DNA from: Anthonomus grandis grandis
Taxonomy: Eukaryota > Arthropoda > Insecta > Coleoptera > Curculionidae
Direction of reading: 5' to 3'
Assembly (NCBI RefSeq): GCF_022605725.1
Contig: NC_065546.1
Location: 35,274,227 to 35,338,226 of the forward strand
DNA length: 64,000 nucleotides
Part shown: positions 10,581-21,639 of the stretch, in pieces
Position numbering within the stretch: position 1 is the stretch's first letter
Layout: each line of letters opens with the position of its first letter
Position numbers and translations under genes: made by a program
The notes under the pieces: generated by a model
The model's input: the letters and a program-made list of their open reading frames with translations, nothing else
The model's database searches: none
What the model was told of the DNA's origin: nothing

Positions 10581-10635
10581 GTAAGCATCAACGACTTTTA
10601 CCAAAGTTTTGTAAAAAAATAATGTTTGCTTATAG

Positions 10636-10870
10636 AGATTACCATGGATACGTGGAGGAGCATATGGAAAAGGATTTCCAGCAAGAAAAGGAGTATTATC
10701 AAGAGCGGCAGTGGGACAAGCGAGAATTACACATGGAAATGGAAGAGGTTGTCGCAAGGAAAGCTGTGCCAGAGGACCGATCTCCCTTTGAAAAAAGCCC
10801 TTCCAGGGATGACAAAAGGCCCACGCCACCACAATTTATTAATTTGAAAGGGGTAGAAAATAAGTATCAG
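10636..10870 (+). CDS. Histidine-rich hypothetical protein, exon 3 (Glu/Lys-rich)
   Basis: After a 55-bp intron (GTAAGC...TTATAG) the reading continues as DYHGYVEEHMEKDFQQEKEY and onward with many Glu, Lys and Arg. It ends KRPTPPQFINLKGVENKYQ at a GTAAGT donor in phase 0. The charged segment may form a helix (E/K/Q-rich, few Pro until the end). The exon then turns Pro-rich. No known domain is visible. The next exon must start in phase 0; the only good downstream candidate I found is 15923. Confidence 0.7.
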
Positions 10871-11234
10871 GTAAGTAAAAGGGCACATTATGCTTTAAAG
10901 GTTAGGCACATATTATATTGACTTTGGTTGTCGTCATTTAACCTACTTTTATGAGGATAATCTCTCCATATAAAGGTTGCTGACTCATCAGGTTTTTAGA
11001 TAGTAAGAGCCTAAAAGTCTGGCTGCAGAGAGTACAAAACTGACGCCGTCGCGGCGATTGGCGTCGTATAGGGCGTCTCGACGGCTGCCAGGATATCTTG
11101 TTTCTATCCTCGGTGTAGCCTAGAAATTTATAAAGCATTAGGGACATTTTTTAACGTAATTTTTCTTAGCCATCAAAGTACTAACGCAAAAAAATTATTT
11201 TACCTAGATAGAAATCTCGTTGACGGAATTTATC
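10871..11234. other. Start of intron 3, with GC-rich block
   Basis: It is mostly AT-rich. A compact GC-rich stretch at about 11040-11100 (GACGCCGTCGCGGCGATTGG and GGGCGTCTCGACGGC) is partly self-complementary. It has no recognisable coding function. Confidence 0.4.
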
Positions 11235-11876
11235 TATATTATTTAGCGATATTCTGACAAATGAAAATGATGACATTAATTTGTTTTTATGCCAATGAAT
11301 CCAGAGAATTATCGTTTATAAATCTCTAATTGTTTTGTTTTTTTTTATGCAAATTTTCTTTGTTTAATTACTTTATTTTCCTCTGTGATTGTTTTCTTAT
11401 TTTTCTCGTGCCAGGCGTAAATTAAAAAAAAACTATTAACGTCCTGACAAATAGACAAAGATTATTCATCACTAATTAGTTTATCTAGATATATAAATCC
11501 CTATTAGAGTCCAAGGAAACAGTCGGAGATAGAGGAAAATGAGGTAAAAGAAAACCTTAGACATTCTAAAATATAGACCAAGATATAATTAGATTAAATA
11601 GATATAGATCAAGCTATTAAAATGTCAAGGTAGAGACTCTGTCTAATCGCATTAAAGGAAACTATCGATATTCTGACATATAAAAAATTATACCATTTTA
11701 TTGTTTTTGTACTAAAGAAGTTAGAAAATTATTATTTTATAATTATCTAATTATTTTGTTTTTTAACTGCAAATATACTTTGTATAATTATTTCATTTCT
11801 TTTCCTGTGTTATTTTTGTCTTATTTTTCTCGTGCCCCGACTAAATTCCAAAAACTAACAACGTCCTGATAAATAT
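11235..11876. repeat. Tandem repeat (~420-bp unit), left part
   Basis: The unit has an A half ending CTTATTTTTCTCGTGCC...AACGTCCTGA(C/T)AAAT and a B half starting AGACAAAGATTATTC and containing ACATTCTAAAATATAGA. A occurs at about 11235-11452 and 11655-11876, and B at 11453-11654. The missing second B half lies at 14090-14310, beyond a retrotransposon insertion. Confidence 0.65.
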
Positions 11877-14089
11877 CTCTGGCTCCAGTCGCTCTATCAT
11901 TGCTGACCATTGTCGTTTTCTCCTATACGTTCGACTAGTTGTTTCCATTTTATTCGGTCCTCTGCATGTCGAAAAAGCTTGATAGAATGAGCGGGTGGTG
12001 TTTTGTGGTACTTGATCGATCCATTTACTCGGCAATTTACCTCTGGTTCTTTACCGGTAACATTCCCAGATATAAGTCTCTTTAAATTATCTTCACCTCG
12101 GCGGGCTATGTGACCAAAAAACTGAAGAATTCGTTATAGGCAGATGATAACCTGGGTTTATTTTCTGAGTTTATTATTAACCTGGGTTGGTTTTTATTTT
12201 CAATTAATTTTAAAATTGAAACGTTAGTGTGTGAAACTGCCCAAGGTATTCGGAATTTTCTGACATTCAGAACCATGTAGAGCCTAAGTTTCAGCAACAT
12301 ATAAAAATATCAAGAGCTTTAACATGTCTCATTTTTATATTTTGGAAAATCGAGCGGTCTTTCCATATTTTAGCCGGCTCATAGCGCTTTGTGCTATGAC
12401 TATGCGCTTTCGCATTTCTGACTTGTACTTTATACACCTCATACATAAGTCATGTTGATTTAAAATCAGTCAATTGTAAAGTGTTAAATTTATTAAAGTG
12501 TTATCAGTATTTTAGTGTTTTTTAAATAAATTTTTAAGACGACTTTGTTGCTTTTATATTCCACCCGCTATGAGGGTGGTATCGTCAGCAAATTTTAAGT
12601 TGGTGATGTTTACCCGGCTATTATAATGGTTGCCGCCAAACTATCTATCTAAAGACTTTCTTATCACATATATCTTATATTATATATAATTCACCATATA
12701 TCTTAAAAAGGTAGGGTGATACAGCCTTCCTGACTCCTGGTTCCGCTCAACATTATTTTGAGAACCTTTATTTTAAAGGAACAGTTACTATATTTGATTC
12801 ATAGAGGTCAAGCTCCCATATTTATCAGGTTGATTGTTGGTTGATATTTTCTATATTTATTAATAAGCTCAATACAAATACTAAATCTGAGAGATTTAGT
12901 ATTTGTTCTCTAGTTTCTTTTTCTTTTACGAAGCTTGCCTGTTCTCGGGCTATTCGGCGGTCTAAATAGGGTTTGGAGAGGTGATTGCTGGCGTGAGATA
13001 TTAGTGAGTGTTCGATAGTTCTTGCACTTTGTAGTGGTTTTCTTTGTAATGATCGTATATTGAAGTAAACCAGTCAGTTGGCCAGAGTAAAAAAATTATA
13101 CGCTTCTTTATATCAACATCTGAAGAAATTCCCCTGGTATGGTATTAATTCCTAGATATTTGTTATTCTTTAACACTGAATCTCTCCATTTACTTACCAA
13201 AAAGTAGTAAGTAGAAAGTTCTCTGGGATAATTGCTTGACCATAAATTCTCTGGTGGAGTCTGTTCGTTCCTGTACACTGTATATACAGATGTGCATAGC
13301 TGATTCTCCACGTTTCGAAGATTACATCGATATCAGTTTTTAGATTTCCTTCTTTGTCCAAAACAGAGTAGTTCTGTGGTTTAAACTTCCTTGTTAGCAA
13401 TTTTATTTTGTTAAATAAGCCTCTAGGCTTATTTCTATTTCTATGTTCTTTTATTTCTTTACAAATATTGGCGATGTATATCATGGGCATCAAGTATGGT
13501 CTACGTCTGCTTCTCGGTTAATAGCTTTTCTACGTTGAATTAAATCAAATATCCATGGTTTACGCTGTCTGGTAGTTCAGGTGGTTGGTAATGTACGATT
13601 TTTTACGGTTTCATGTCCTCCTAAATATTTCAAACTTTTTTCAGGGCCATGAATTTTTGATGGATGCAAGGGGCCATGCATTTTTGATGGAGTGTTAGTA
13701 CCTGCAAGATTCTGTTGTATGCAAAATGCTATAAGGCGCTATCCCTTCTAATTCCTCTAGCCCAGTCCAAACTGCCCCATAGTATATTCGATGTTGTCCA
13801 AAGCTTTTTCTGACTCTGTTATTAAAATCTCCTCGGATCAGTAGTGAGTAGGTCACGGTTTGGGATAGTGGTGAGGATCTTTTTCAAGATGACCATAAAA
13901 TGCGTTTATTACTGCTGCTTGGGATGTCGATGTTAAGACATAGATTATTAGTATAAAATGAGTGGTGGTTGTGGAGACTTTAACATTTTGACATAAATTA
14001 ATCTATAATTCGCTGCATTGTATCCAATAAGAGCTTTATTTAGTTTCGGAGACACCATGATTGCAATACCATTGAAAAATAGTTTGCAC
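11877..14089 (-). mobile_element. Non-LTR retrotransposon (endonuclease-RT type), decayed, inside the tandem repeat
   Basis: Read on the minus strand, the order is a post-endonuclease linker at about 13440-13600 (KPWIFDLIQRRKAINRE), KPRGLFNKIKLLTRKFKPQN (13430-13370), a decayed QGC block near 12740, and FADDT-type RT motif (LKFADDTTLIAG) near 12590-12555. The typical tail follows as GHIARRGEDNLKRLISG (12120-12060) and then HAEDRIKWKQLVER near 11970-11930. Many stops and frameshifts are present. Its ends coincide with the break in the tandem repeat (…GATAAAT / …CACAAAT). It sits in intron 3 of the His-rich gene. Confidence 0.75.
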
Positions 14090-14310
14090 AAATAGACAAC
14101 AATAATTCATTATCAATTAATTTATCTATATTAATCGATATTCGTATATTCAATAGATTATATAAAACCATTAACATTCTAAAATATAGAGTAAAATATA
14201 TAATTAGCCTAAATAGATATAGATCAAAAAATTAAAATATCTAGGCAGAGGTTTTATTTGTACGTATTAAAAAAAACCGTCAATATTTTTATAAACGTTA
14301 ATTTGAGAAA
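14090..14310. repeat. Tandem repeat B half, displaced by the retrotransposon insertion
   Basis: ACAAATAGACAACAATAATTC, ACATTCTAAAATATAGAG and TAGATATAGATCAA match the B half at 11453-11654 in the same order and orientation. The interrupted array is therefore A-B-A-[insertion]-B. Confidence 0.65.
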
Positions 14311-14349
14311 CGAGCATAATATTTCAAAAATTTTTTTTCTCCAATCTAG

Positions 14350-15240
14350 TCCTGATATTGATAACAATGGTTTATAGGCTGCAAGAAAGATTTGGGTTGG
14401 TGTGTCTTTATTATCATCAAAATAGGTGTGCTAGAGCAGCAGTACGTGATTTTAATGGTTATCGTCCAGATAAAAGAATATGTAATGGATTTTATGAGGA
14501 AGTTTCAAGAAAAAGAGTTAGTACAAAACTGAAAAAATGAAGTTCAACATTTAGTGAGAAATGAAGTGCTGGAAATTGCAGTGTTAGTTCATTTTAAGAT
14601 GGAACCTAATTGATCTGCTCAAAAATAGCTACTAGATCTAGCATATCTAAAAGTACCGTTCACAAAATATTAGAAAAATAAATATCATGCCTACAAAATC
14701 AAACTAATACATGAGTTAAATGAAGATTATTTTGATTATCGTGTAAAATTTTGTAAGTACTTTAGTAATAGGTTAAATCGTGAGAAAAATTTGCTTTACA
14801 ATGTCTGTTTCTCAGACGAAGGCTCCTTTTATTTACAAGGTGAAGTCAATACCAACTGTTGATACGGGAGCGACACTAATCCTCATTTATTTCGAGAGAC
14901 ACATACGCAGTGACCTCAAACATTTAATGCATGGTCTGGAAACCTAGAAGATATTGCTTAGCTTTTTATTAATACAAATCTTAATGCTGAAAATTACTTG
15001 GAATTTCTATAAGACGCCATCAATCCGAGAGTAACTGTTACCCCTTTGGATTTTTTAATCTAAAACCCAAAGCCTTTGCCACAAAGCCTAACTCCCTTGA
15101 AAATCTTCGAAATAGGATTGTTAATGAATGTCAGTTAATAACTCCCGAAATGTTCGCTAATGTGCGCAGACTTTTAAACAACAATTGTATTTTTGTATGC
15201 AAGTCAACGGAGATCATTTTCAACAATTAATAAAATAGGT
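14350..15240 (+). pseudogene. Mariner-like transposase, heavily decayed
   Basis: Readable parts are the N-terminal RLQERFGLVCLYYHQNRCAR helix-turn-helix region (14363 on) and STKLKK. A second HTH follows as TRSSISKSTVHKILEK near 14625-14680, then LNREKNLLYNVCFSDEGSF (first catalytic Asp) near 14770-14835. NPHLFRETHTQ comes near 14877-14912 and a C-terminal NVRRLLNNN block near 15160. Multiple stops and frameshifts are present and the second catalytic block is not recognisable. Inverted repeats were not identified. Confidence 0.65.
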
Positions 15241-15244
15241 GTTA

Positions 15245-15922
15245 GATATTTTTCCATTTAAAATAAAGTTAATTTTTGGTATTCACATTTATTCATATTT
15301 CTTGAGAACGAATTGATAAAATAACAAAATAAAAATAGGGCTATGTAGAGAATAATAAAAGTACCTTTAATGCAACGTATTACTGAACTCCTATTAAATG
15401 GCCTGGGGGTGAGGGAGTGACGTCAGAGAAACGCAATTTCGGTCAATAGATGTCCCCCTCAATATTAAATTCGGTCGTTTTTTGCTGAATAATTTATTTT
15501 TCAAGATTTTCAGGGTGCACTGTTTCTTCTCGGATACCTTGTGTTTTTTTGTTAGTAAACTAACCTCTCAATCTCCACGTTCAATAGAAATCATCAATCT
15601 TCTAAAAAATATACTACTATTTTCTGAAATTAAATTATTATTAGTGGAAATAAATAATTTGTAAGAAATATAGTCCCTGGAATAAGTAAACAATATTTTG
15701 AATTTCCTGAAACTAAGTTTTGGAATAAAGTCTAAAATTCGCTTGGAATAAATAAGCAATAACCAATAATTTTTTGAAATATCTTCCTAAATGCCTGGAA
15801 AAGTTCCTCAACCACCTAGAATAAATGAACAATAATTTCGATTGCCTTAAAAAAGAACAATATAACCGTTGATTAATATATTTAAATGCTCGAACAATTA
15901 CTCTTTTCTGGACTCTCCCAAG
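15245..15922. other. Intronic, no gene recognised
   Basis: This is AT-rich sequence. A pyrimidine-rich run directly precedes the candidate acceptor at 15921-15922. No repeats were recognised. Confidence 0.4.
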
Positions 15923-16069
15923 ACCAAATCCGCTCCGCCTCCACCATTCTATCCAGAAAACCCCTGGATTTTCCATTTTCCACCAGATGCCGTAACATTC
16001 CCCACCACCCACCCCTTTATCAAAACAGTCGATAATCCTGGAGCCACAAGGACTGGACAAACTTTTTAA
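15923..16069 (+). CDS. Candidate last exon of the His-rich gene (Pro-rich C-terminus)
   Basis: A pyrimidine-rich run (CTCTTTTCTGGACTCTCCCAAG) ends in an acceptor at 15921-15922. The phase-0 reading is TKSAPPPPFYPENPWIF... then PTTHPFIKTVDNPGATRTGQ and a TAA stop. The phase matches the donor at 10871. The composition is far from the AT-rich background and there is no transposon similarity. An AATAAA-like CATAAAATT lies about 55 bp downstream. The link to exon 3 crosses 5 kb of transposons and is inferred, and exons in between could have been missed. Confidence 0.45.
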   Translation, partial: TKSAPPPPFYPENPWIFHFPPDAVTFPTTHPFIKTVDNPGATRTGQTF

Positions 16070-16655
16070 ATTGTCTTTTTATTGCCTGGCAGTAACAAAC
16101 AGGGACGCCGAGCCGGCACATAAAATTGCAAATTGCGGCTTTTTATGCCCGACAGGCAACGTTCTTTGGCGTAGGTGCATGGTGATGATGTAATAACTAG
16201 GTTAATATAGGTATAGTAAAATTGACGAAGTAGGAGACGGATAGAGCGGTAATAGACCTAGTTACCTACTTCTTATATGATGGGTTTTTCAATTATTATT
16301 TGAGTTTAAAAAAGTTTAAAAAAATCTGTTGCTCAGTTGATAGTAATGTTCATAGTACCCAAGCAGTACACCAACGTGATTTTGACATACGGTGATGTAC
16401 ACCGTATTGAATTGATATTTGTGCTTAAATAATCATAAAATCATACTTTTTTGATGCATTAATTTAGATGAATACATACGGAAAGCATAAATTCATTATC
16501 ATTAATCATGGAATTTGGATCTCAGCTAGGTTTTTATGTCGAAAAATTGATTTCTTTTTCGTTATATAGGACTCAAATAGATTTATATTTATTAACAAAT
16601 GATTCCGAAATAGTTTTATATCCCAAAACATACCTAGTGTAGATATGTAATCTGA
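16070..16655. other. Possible 3' UTR then intergenic
   Basis: A GC-richer segment (16080-16190, around GACGCCGAGCCGGCAC) may be the 3' UTR of the preceding exon. The rest is AT-rich, with nothing recognised. Confidence 0.35.
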
Positions 16656-17070
16656 TCATAACCGTTTAGTGGGCAAATTTAAAATAAAATTAAAGACGAT
16701 AACAATGATGACAAGAAACGATGCGACCTGCGAAAATTGTCCTCACAAATGGACAAATTAATCAGATCACATATAAGTCAAAACATCCAAAAACTATAAC
16801 AAGACGAGGTGAACGTCGATCAACAAACGGAAGTGCCATACCAGAGATCATAACAAACATCAGTAAAAATCATCTGTAAAACACAGAAAGATAAGACAAA
16901 CCATAGATGACACAAGATATTCTTGACCTAATGGAAAAACGGAGACAAATGCAAAATAGAAATCCTAAGAAACATAAACGAATTGACAGAATAATCAGGC
17001 TCAAATCAGGGCAGCCAAACAATACAGCATAGAACACAAATGAGACAAAATCGTATCTCTTCTTTTTAAT
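16656..17070 (+). pseudogene. Non-LTR retrotransposon linker fragment
   Basis: Reading around 16890-17000 gives MTQDILDLMEKRRQMQNRNP and then KRIDRIIRLK. This matches the segment between endonuclease and RT in insect endonuclease-RT elements (the x-K-P-W-M-T-x-D-I-L-x-L-M-x-x-R-R pattern). The upstream part is frameshifted and the RT is absent. Confidence 0.6.
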
Positions 17071-17089
17071 TTCTAATGCCAATTCCTTT

Positions 17090-17625
17090 TTATTAAAAAC
17101 CGCTTTTCTTTTATTTTACTGATCGAGCTTCGTCAACTTTGTGTAATTCATATTTATCAAAGGACCCATAAACACATTCTTTATTGAATGCCTTGGACCT
17201 AGCCACCAATGTCGCTTCTGGAGTACGTAAAGATAAGCAAAGATTATCCTTTATGAATTTTTACTACGATTTCTTGTCTGCAATTTTCTTTTCTCTATTA
17301 AGAAGGGGTGATAATTTATATTTTTCTACTAAATGATAAGCAAGTTTTCTTAAAGCAGTTGCAGTAAGCCCAAAAAAGTTTGTTTCCTAATTAAGAACGT
17401 GTACAACCAGCTCCTTTTCTATGTTTTCGGTCCAATCCTTGGGCCTTCCAAATTTGACCTTCTTATTTATTCCTTTAAAATGACGCTATACCGTTGGCTT
17501 AGGTAGACTGTAGTATCTATTCATTGAATCCTCATTGAACTCCTAAATAATTTGGTTAATGTCTCATCCATATCTTCTTGTTTCCATTTATGATATATTT
17601 GACATAATTAAAGCCTACAAATAGA
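17090..17625 (-). pseudogene. Pogo-like transposase N-terminal fragment
   Basis: On the minus strand the pieces appear in the correct order. A psq HTH with KYSVPKSTL-like sequence comes first, then a GRPKDWTENIEKELV block near 17450-17420 and FFGLTATALRKLAY near 17380-17340. SLRTPEATLVARSKAFN-like sequence follows near 17235-17195. This mirrors the CENP-B-type DNA-binding region of the element at 43676-46149. Frameshifts and stops are frequent and no DDE core follows. Confidence 0.6.
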
Positions 17626-17653
17626 AATTCTTAAGTCGTACCGATTCACATAA

Positions 17654-18451
17654 GGTTTGTTCTCACTGCAAATTTCTTACAAGTTTGAAACTGTTTCCAA
17701 ACCATTCTTGATGAGCATGCGTAAAATATTACAACTTCTGATCGATTTGAAACCGTCTGTGCGACATCAAATACGGGTTGAGTGGAGAAGAAAAATAACC
17801 TCACTTTTTAATGCCAGTGGGAAATGGGAAAATTCAAACATAAACAAAAAAAAATTATACTAGAACCTTGAAATAGCTGTTTATTATTAATATAGTTTAA
17901 GGTTGTGTGATTATTTGCTACTTCAAGATTTACTCTAAAATAGTCCAGAAATTCTATTCTATTAAATTGGGACACGGTTTCATCAAAATAGTTTTGATTT
18001 TTGGGCTTTATCCGTTCTTCAATTAAATCTTCTTTAAAAGTCTGTGTCGGAATCAACATAACTCGGAATCAACAAAATTCTGATCAGATTCTTCCGACGA
18101 TTCAAAATCATTTATTTCCTTAATGTTTATTTTTAGACTAATTCAACAATTTAAAATACAATTTTCAAAACGAATATCAAGGAGTATACAAAACGACAAA
18201 ATACAAACAACAATTTAGAGGTTATGTTCATATTCCGAAGATCGGCATTGACTGGCTACACGAATTCTCTGACACTTTGCTTGAAATAAATCCGAAAACA
18301 AGTCTGACTATCAGATGACGATCAGAAATTTGTGTAAGAACATCAAACTTTTGATTTGAAACCGATCAGAAGTTCCTGTGCGAACGCATTTTACTCTATT
18401 GCGCATGTTTATTTGTCGAAAACTTGTTTCTTACTGCTGTGAGAACAAACC
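17654..18451. mobile_element. Non-autonomous element with GGTTTGTTCTCAC ends (Harbinger-like)
   Basis: GGTTTGTTCTCACTGC at the left and GCTGTGAGAACAAACC at the right are inverted copies. Subterminal similarity includes CTTCTGATCG(A/G)TTTgAAa and a CATGCG block. Flanking triplets are TAA and TAT, close to the 3-bp duplication of PIF/Harbinger elements. An internal minus-strand ORF fragment (17808-18059; FDETVSQFNRIEFLDYFRVN) resembles the N-terminal lead of Harbinger nucleases, but weakly. Confidence 0.55.
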
Positions 18452-19115
18452 TATAAACTAACATTGAATAAAATTTTTATTATTTCTATTACGGTCAAAC
18501 GGCTATGTATATTGTACTGAATTTATATAATAAGGAATATAATTTTTCATTACTAAAAATATGCAGAAAATTATAAGAAACTTAAAATAACTTACTTGGT
18601 GACAGGATCTATCACGATCATTTCTTATAGCAGACAATAACACGTAAAACAACTTATTTGGCTGCTGTCAACGTCTATATATTTCTACTTAAAATGTACA
18701 GAGTGTCAATTTGAAAAGGTACCACCCTGTATAAAATTCAAAAATTTCCAAAAACACGTTAAATTTACTTTTGGAACGAACATGAGTCGAGTGACGTCGA
18801 GTGATACCTCATTTTAAAGGTCTTTTCATAGATACCACATACTTTTGTTAATACTTTATAAGAAACAAATTAAAGCCGTAAAGATATCAAGTATCCTTTT
18901 TAACATTTTGAAAAACTTCTGCCTGGATTTCTCTACACGCAGCTGTGATTCTTCTTTTTAAATCTTCCAAATTACTAGGTTGTGTTTTAAAAACAATTGA
19001 TTTTCAATACACCCATAAAAAATTTAAAGGTGATAAATCGGGTGATCGTGGTGGCCATTTAATTGCTCCCCGTCGACCATACCATCTGCCAGGAAATCTA
19101 TCATAGTGTCATATC

Positions 19116-19384
19116 TGTTATGTATTTAAATAAATACGACTGTTCTTAAGTAAGACTTTTGTTTAAATAATTACAAGACATACAAGAAGCCGCTAAACAA
19201 CCGACGTGAGACACGAGGCAAGATACACAGAAAACAGACCAAGGTTTTTCCTCTTTGTGTTCTGTGGCAAGATATGATATAACATAACCTCTTTATATAT
19301 ACTGAGCAACCTGACAGATGTAAACTAAAGTTACGTTTATATTTTGTACGATGCTTGGTACGGTGTTAAGGCGCATTCACAACA
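19116..19384 (-). repeat. 3' LTR (269 bp)
   Basis: Shares with 20664-20884 the blocks CAAGAAGCCG, CGAGGCAAGA, ATATAACATAACCTCTTTAT and ACGATGCTTGGTACGGTG. It carries about 50 bp extra (a segment near 19218-19258 containing TTTTTCCTCTTTGTG) that is absent from the other LTR. Confidence 0.85.
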
Positions 19385-19477
19385 TTTCTCTCTATCCTAA
19401 TTAAAGATCTAACCTACATCTAGGTTTTATAACCCTACCAAACCTTGAGACCTTAGAACAAGTCTTAGGAGTAAAAT

Positions 19478-20541
19478 TTACAACTGTCGATATATTAATG
19501 TTTGAACTATTAACAGATTGCAAATGACTAACATTGGTGATTCAGAAGTAGAAGGTAATAAAACACTTTGTAGAGGATTAACATTTATTTTATCATTTGT
19601 TTCTCTTAAAATATCTACACCTACCCCTGTTAAAACCCTTAGCTTATACTTAACATTAAATAAATTTAAGTCAGGAAAGTACTTTTCAAAATCTTTGACA
19701 TGAATAACAGTGCGACATGCTCCACTATCAATTTCAAAATTCACTGGCTTACCTTTAAGCTCCAAGCTTACCTGCACTGGCTTTTGCTTATGTGCATTAT
19801 AAATGGATGACACGGAAACTCAAGACAAAATCATCCTCTTCTGTGCCTGAAGACTGTTCAATATCTTCGCCCAAAGCATTGACTGTATTACTCCTACAGA
19901 CTCGACTTGTATGCCCCTTTACCTTGCACTTAAAGCACTCCCACTTTATGGTTGGACATTTGTCAGGATCATGTTTTCTTACTCCACATCTGTGATACAA
20001 CTTTGCTGATTTTGAGCTGCAAGGATCGTCTTGGATACGATCTGATTGTTTAAAAACAGCAGGAATTAACTTTTTCTATTTTCTAAAAGTAATTTTATCC
20101 AAACTTTCTGTGATGGTGTTATCCGCATTCATCGATTTCACTTGTCCCTCCGTTACCTCCATAAAAAGAGCTTCTGTATAATCCATATCAAAAGTTAATC
20201 TGTCCATTGATAGTAACTTTCTTTTGATGGCTTGTGACCGAGCTTGTGACTTAATGCCACATACAAATTTATCTCTCCAAGCTTCTTGCAAAAAAGCTCC
20301 AAAACTACAATAGACCGAGAGACTTTTAAGCTTTTAACAAAAGCCTTGGCATCTTCTCCGGGATGTTGGAGAGCTATCCAGAACTTGTACCTCTCAGCTA
20401 TTTGTAGCCTTCTAGGACTGTAGTGTTCGATTAACTTAACCTTAAGGACAACATAGGTTTTTGAACTGGGCAAATCAGGAGTCAACGACTAAATGAACTG
20501 ACTTCTTGAGTCTGCAGACCGGACTAAAAATACTTATCTAG
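19478..20541 (-). pseudogene. gag (capsid, CCHC knuckle) and retropepsin-like protease of the LTR element
   Basis: The minus-strand reading comes in frameshifted blocks. The first is a capsid-like segment with LIEHYSPRRLQIAERYKFW and HPGEDAKAFVKSL (about 20440-20330). AWRDKFVCGIKSQA follows near 20280. CYHRCG...H...C-type spacing continues into CFKCKVKGHTSRVC (about 19995-19890), a nucleocapsid zinc knuckle. The protease reads VNFEIDSGACRTVIHV near 19745-19695, with the active-site Asp-Ser-Gly, and a second glycine-rich flap region LTGVGVDI. The reading ends shortly after the protease at the PPT and LTR, so pol is cut off directly after PR. Confidence 0.8.
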
Positions 20542-20663
20542 CTACTTGATGACTTTATGGTTTGGTTGTTTTTCTTGACAAAAACGCGGCACTGTTTGTA
20601 TAAAACGACTGACTAACCGTACACCCCACACACGTAGATTCTTTACTACTCGTCGCCAAATTC

Positions 20664-20884
20664 TGTTATTTATTGAAATTAATACGACTAATTCTTGAGT
20701 AAGCCTTTTATTTAAATAATTATAAGACATACAAGAAGCCGATAAACAACCGACATGAGACACGAGGCAAGACATCATATAACATAACCTCTTTATATGT
20801 ACTGAGCAACCTGACAGATGTAAGGTCAAGTTACGATTATATCTTGTACGATGCTTGGTACGGTGTTAAGGCGCATTCACAACA
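20664..20884 (-). repeat. 5' LTR (221 bp)
   Basis: Partner of the LTR at 19116-19384. The two differ by point changes and one indel of about 50 bp, so the insertion is not recent. Confidence 0.85.
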
Positions 20885-21639
20885 ATGTCTATAGTGCTTT
20901 TCTTACTGTTGCACGGGACATTCCTATCTGGCGTAACACACTGCGAAGTGATGTAGAGGGCTCTGTATTAAAGGTGCCTAAAACTTTCAGTTATGAAGCT
21001 TCATCCAAGATACGACGATTAGTTCTTTTTTTGTTTGCAACCGAACCAGTTTCCATAAACTTAGCAATTAATTTTAAAACATATTTATGACTTAATTGAC
21101 TATTAGGATATCTTTCGTGAAACAATGCTGCCGTTCTTCTTGCACATCTTTGAATTTTCCCGTATTTAATTTCCCCTCAAGATTAAACACTATTTTTTTA
21201 AAAATGCTTAAGAGCGCACAACGCTTGACTTTTTTGAGCACGTACTAATAGTTTCCTTGATTTTTCGCAAACTTCTCAATCAAAAGGTCGACTATGTGGT
21301 ATTTTTGAAAAGGACATTTAAAATAAGGTATCACTCGACCCTCCTTCCATTTAAGATTTTAGAGGTTATGTCCGCGCTCGCCAGGGGGCTGCTGTAATTT
21401 GATTGAAAACTAACCCAAGAAATGTCTCCATCAGAAATTAATTTGACGTGTTTTTGGAAATTTTCAAATGTTATACAGGGGCAGAAATATAGAGGGTGGT
21501 AGCTTTTCAAATTGACACACTGTATAGGCTTTGCTATTATTGCCGTGGTTCATTTAAAATTCATATGGTACGACATGAGCAAACCTATCTTTACTTTTCG
21601 AAGATAATAGACCAGCACAAAATATAATTAGTATTTGGG

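Larger units (their letters stand above)
19116..20884 (-). mobile_element. LTR retrotransposon with gag and protease only
   Basis: Minus-oriented. The 5' LTR is 20664-20884 and the 3' LTR 19116-19384, both beginning TGTTGTGAATGCGCC (minus strand) and ending ...ACA. A primer-binding-like TTGGCGACGAG follows the 5' LTR and a purine tract GGATAGAGAGAAA precedes the 3' LTR. The 5-bp flanks are ATATC and ATGTC. The internal region of about 1.28 kb holds gag, a zinc knuckle and a protease. Reverse transcriptase, RNase H and integrase are missing altogether, so it would depend on another copy. The gag/PR arrangement and TTGGCGACGAG fit mag-like Ty3/gypsy elements of insects. Confidence 0.85.
18697..21524 (-). 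mobile_element. Mariner element with long terminal inverted repeats, carrying a nested LTR element
   Basis: The left end is TACAGAGTGTCAATTTGAAA and the right end is its inverse TTTCAAATTGACACACTGTA. Homology extends about 150 bp inward (ACACGTTAAATTTACTTTT / AAATTAATTTGACGTGTTTT, and a TCGAGTGATACC / GGTATCACTCGA block). Minus-strand transposase pieces remain. The N-terminal part is near 21180-20900 (RRTAALFHERYPNSQ, SVANKKRTNRRI, QIGMSRATVRKAL). The C-terminal part is near 19090-18900 (GRWYGRRGAIKWPPRSPDLS). The central catalytic part is deleted. An LTR retrotransposon is inserted between these parts. Confidence 0.8.
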
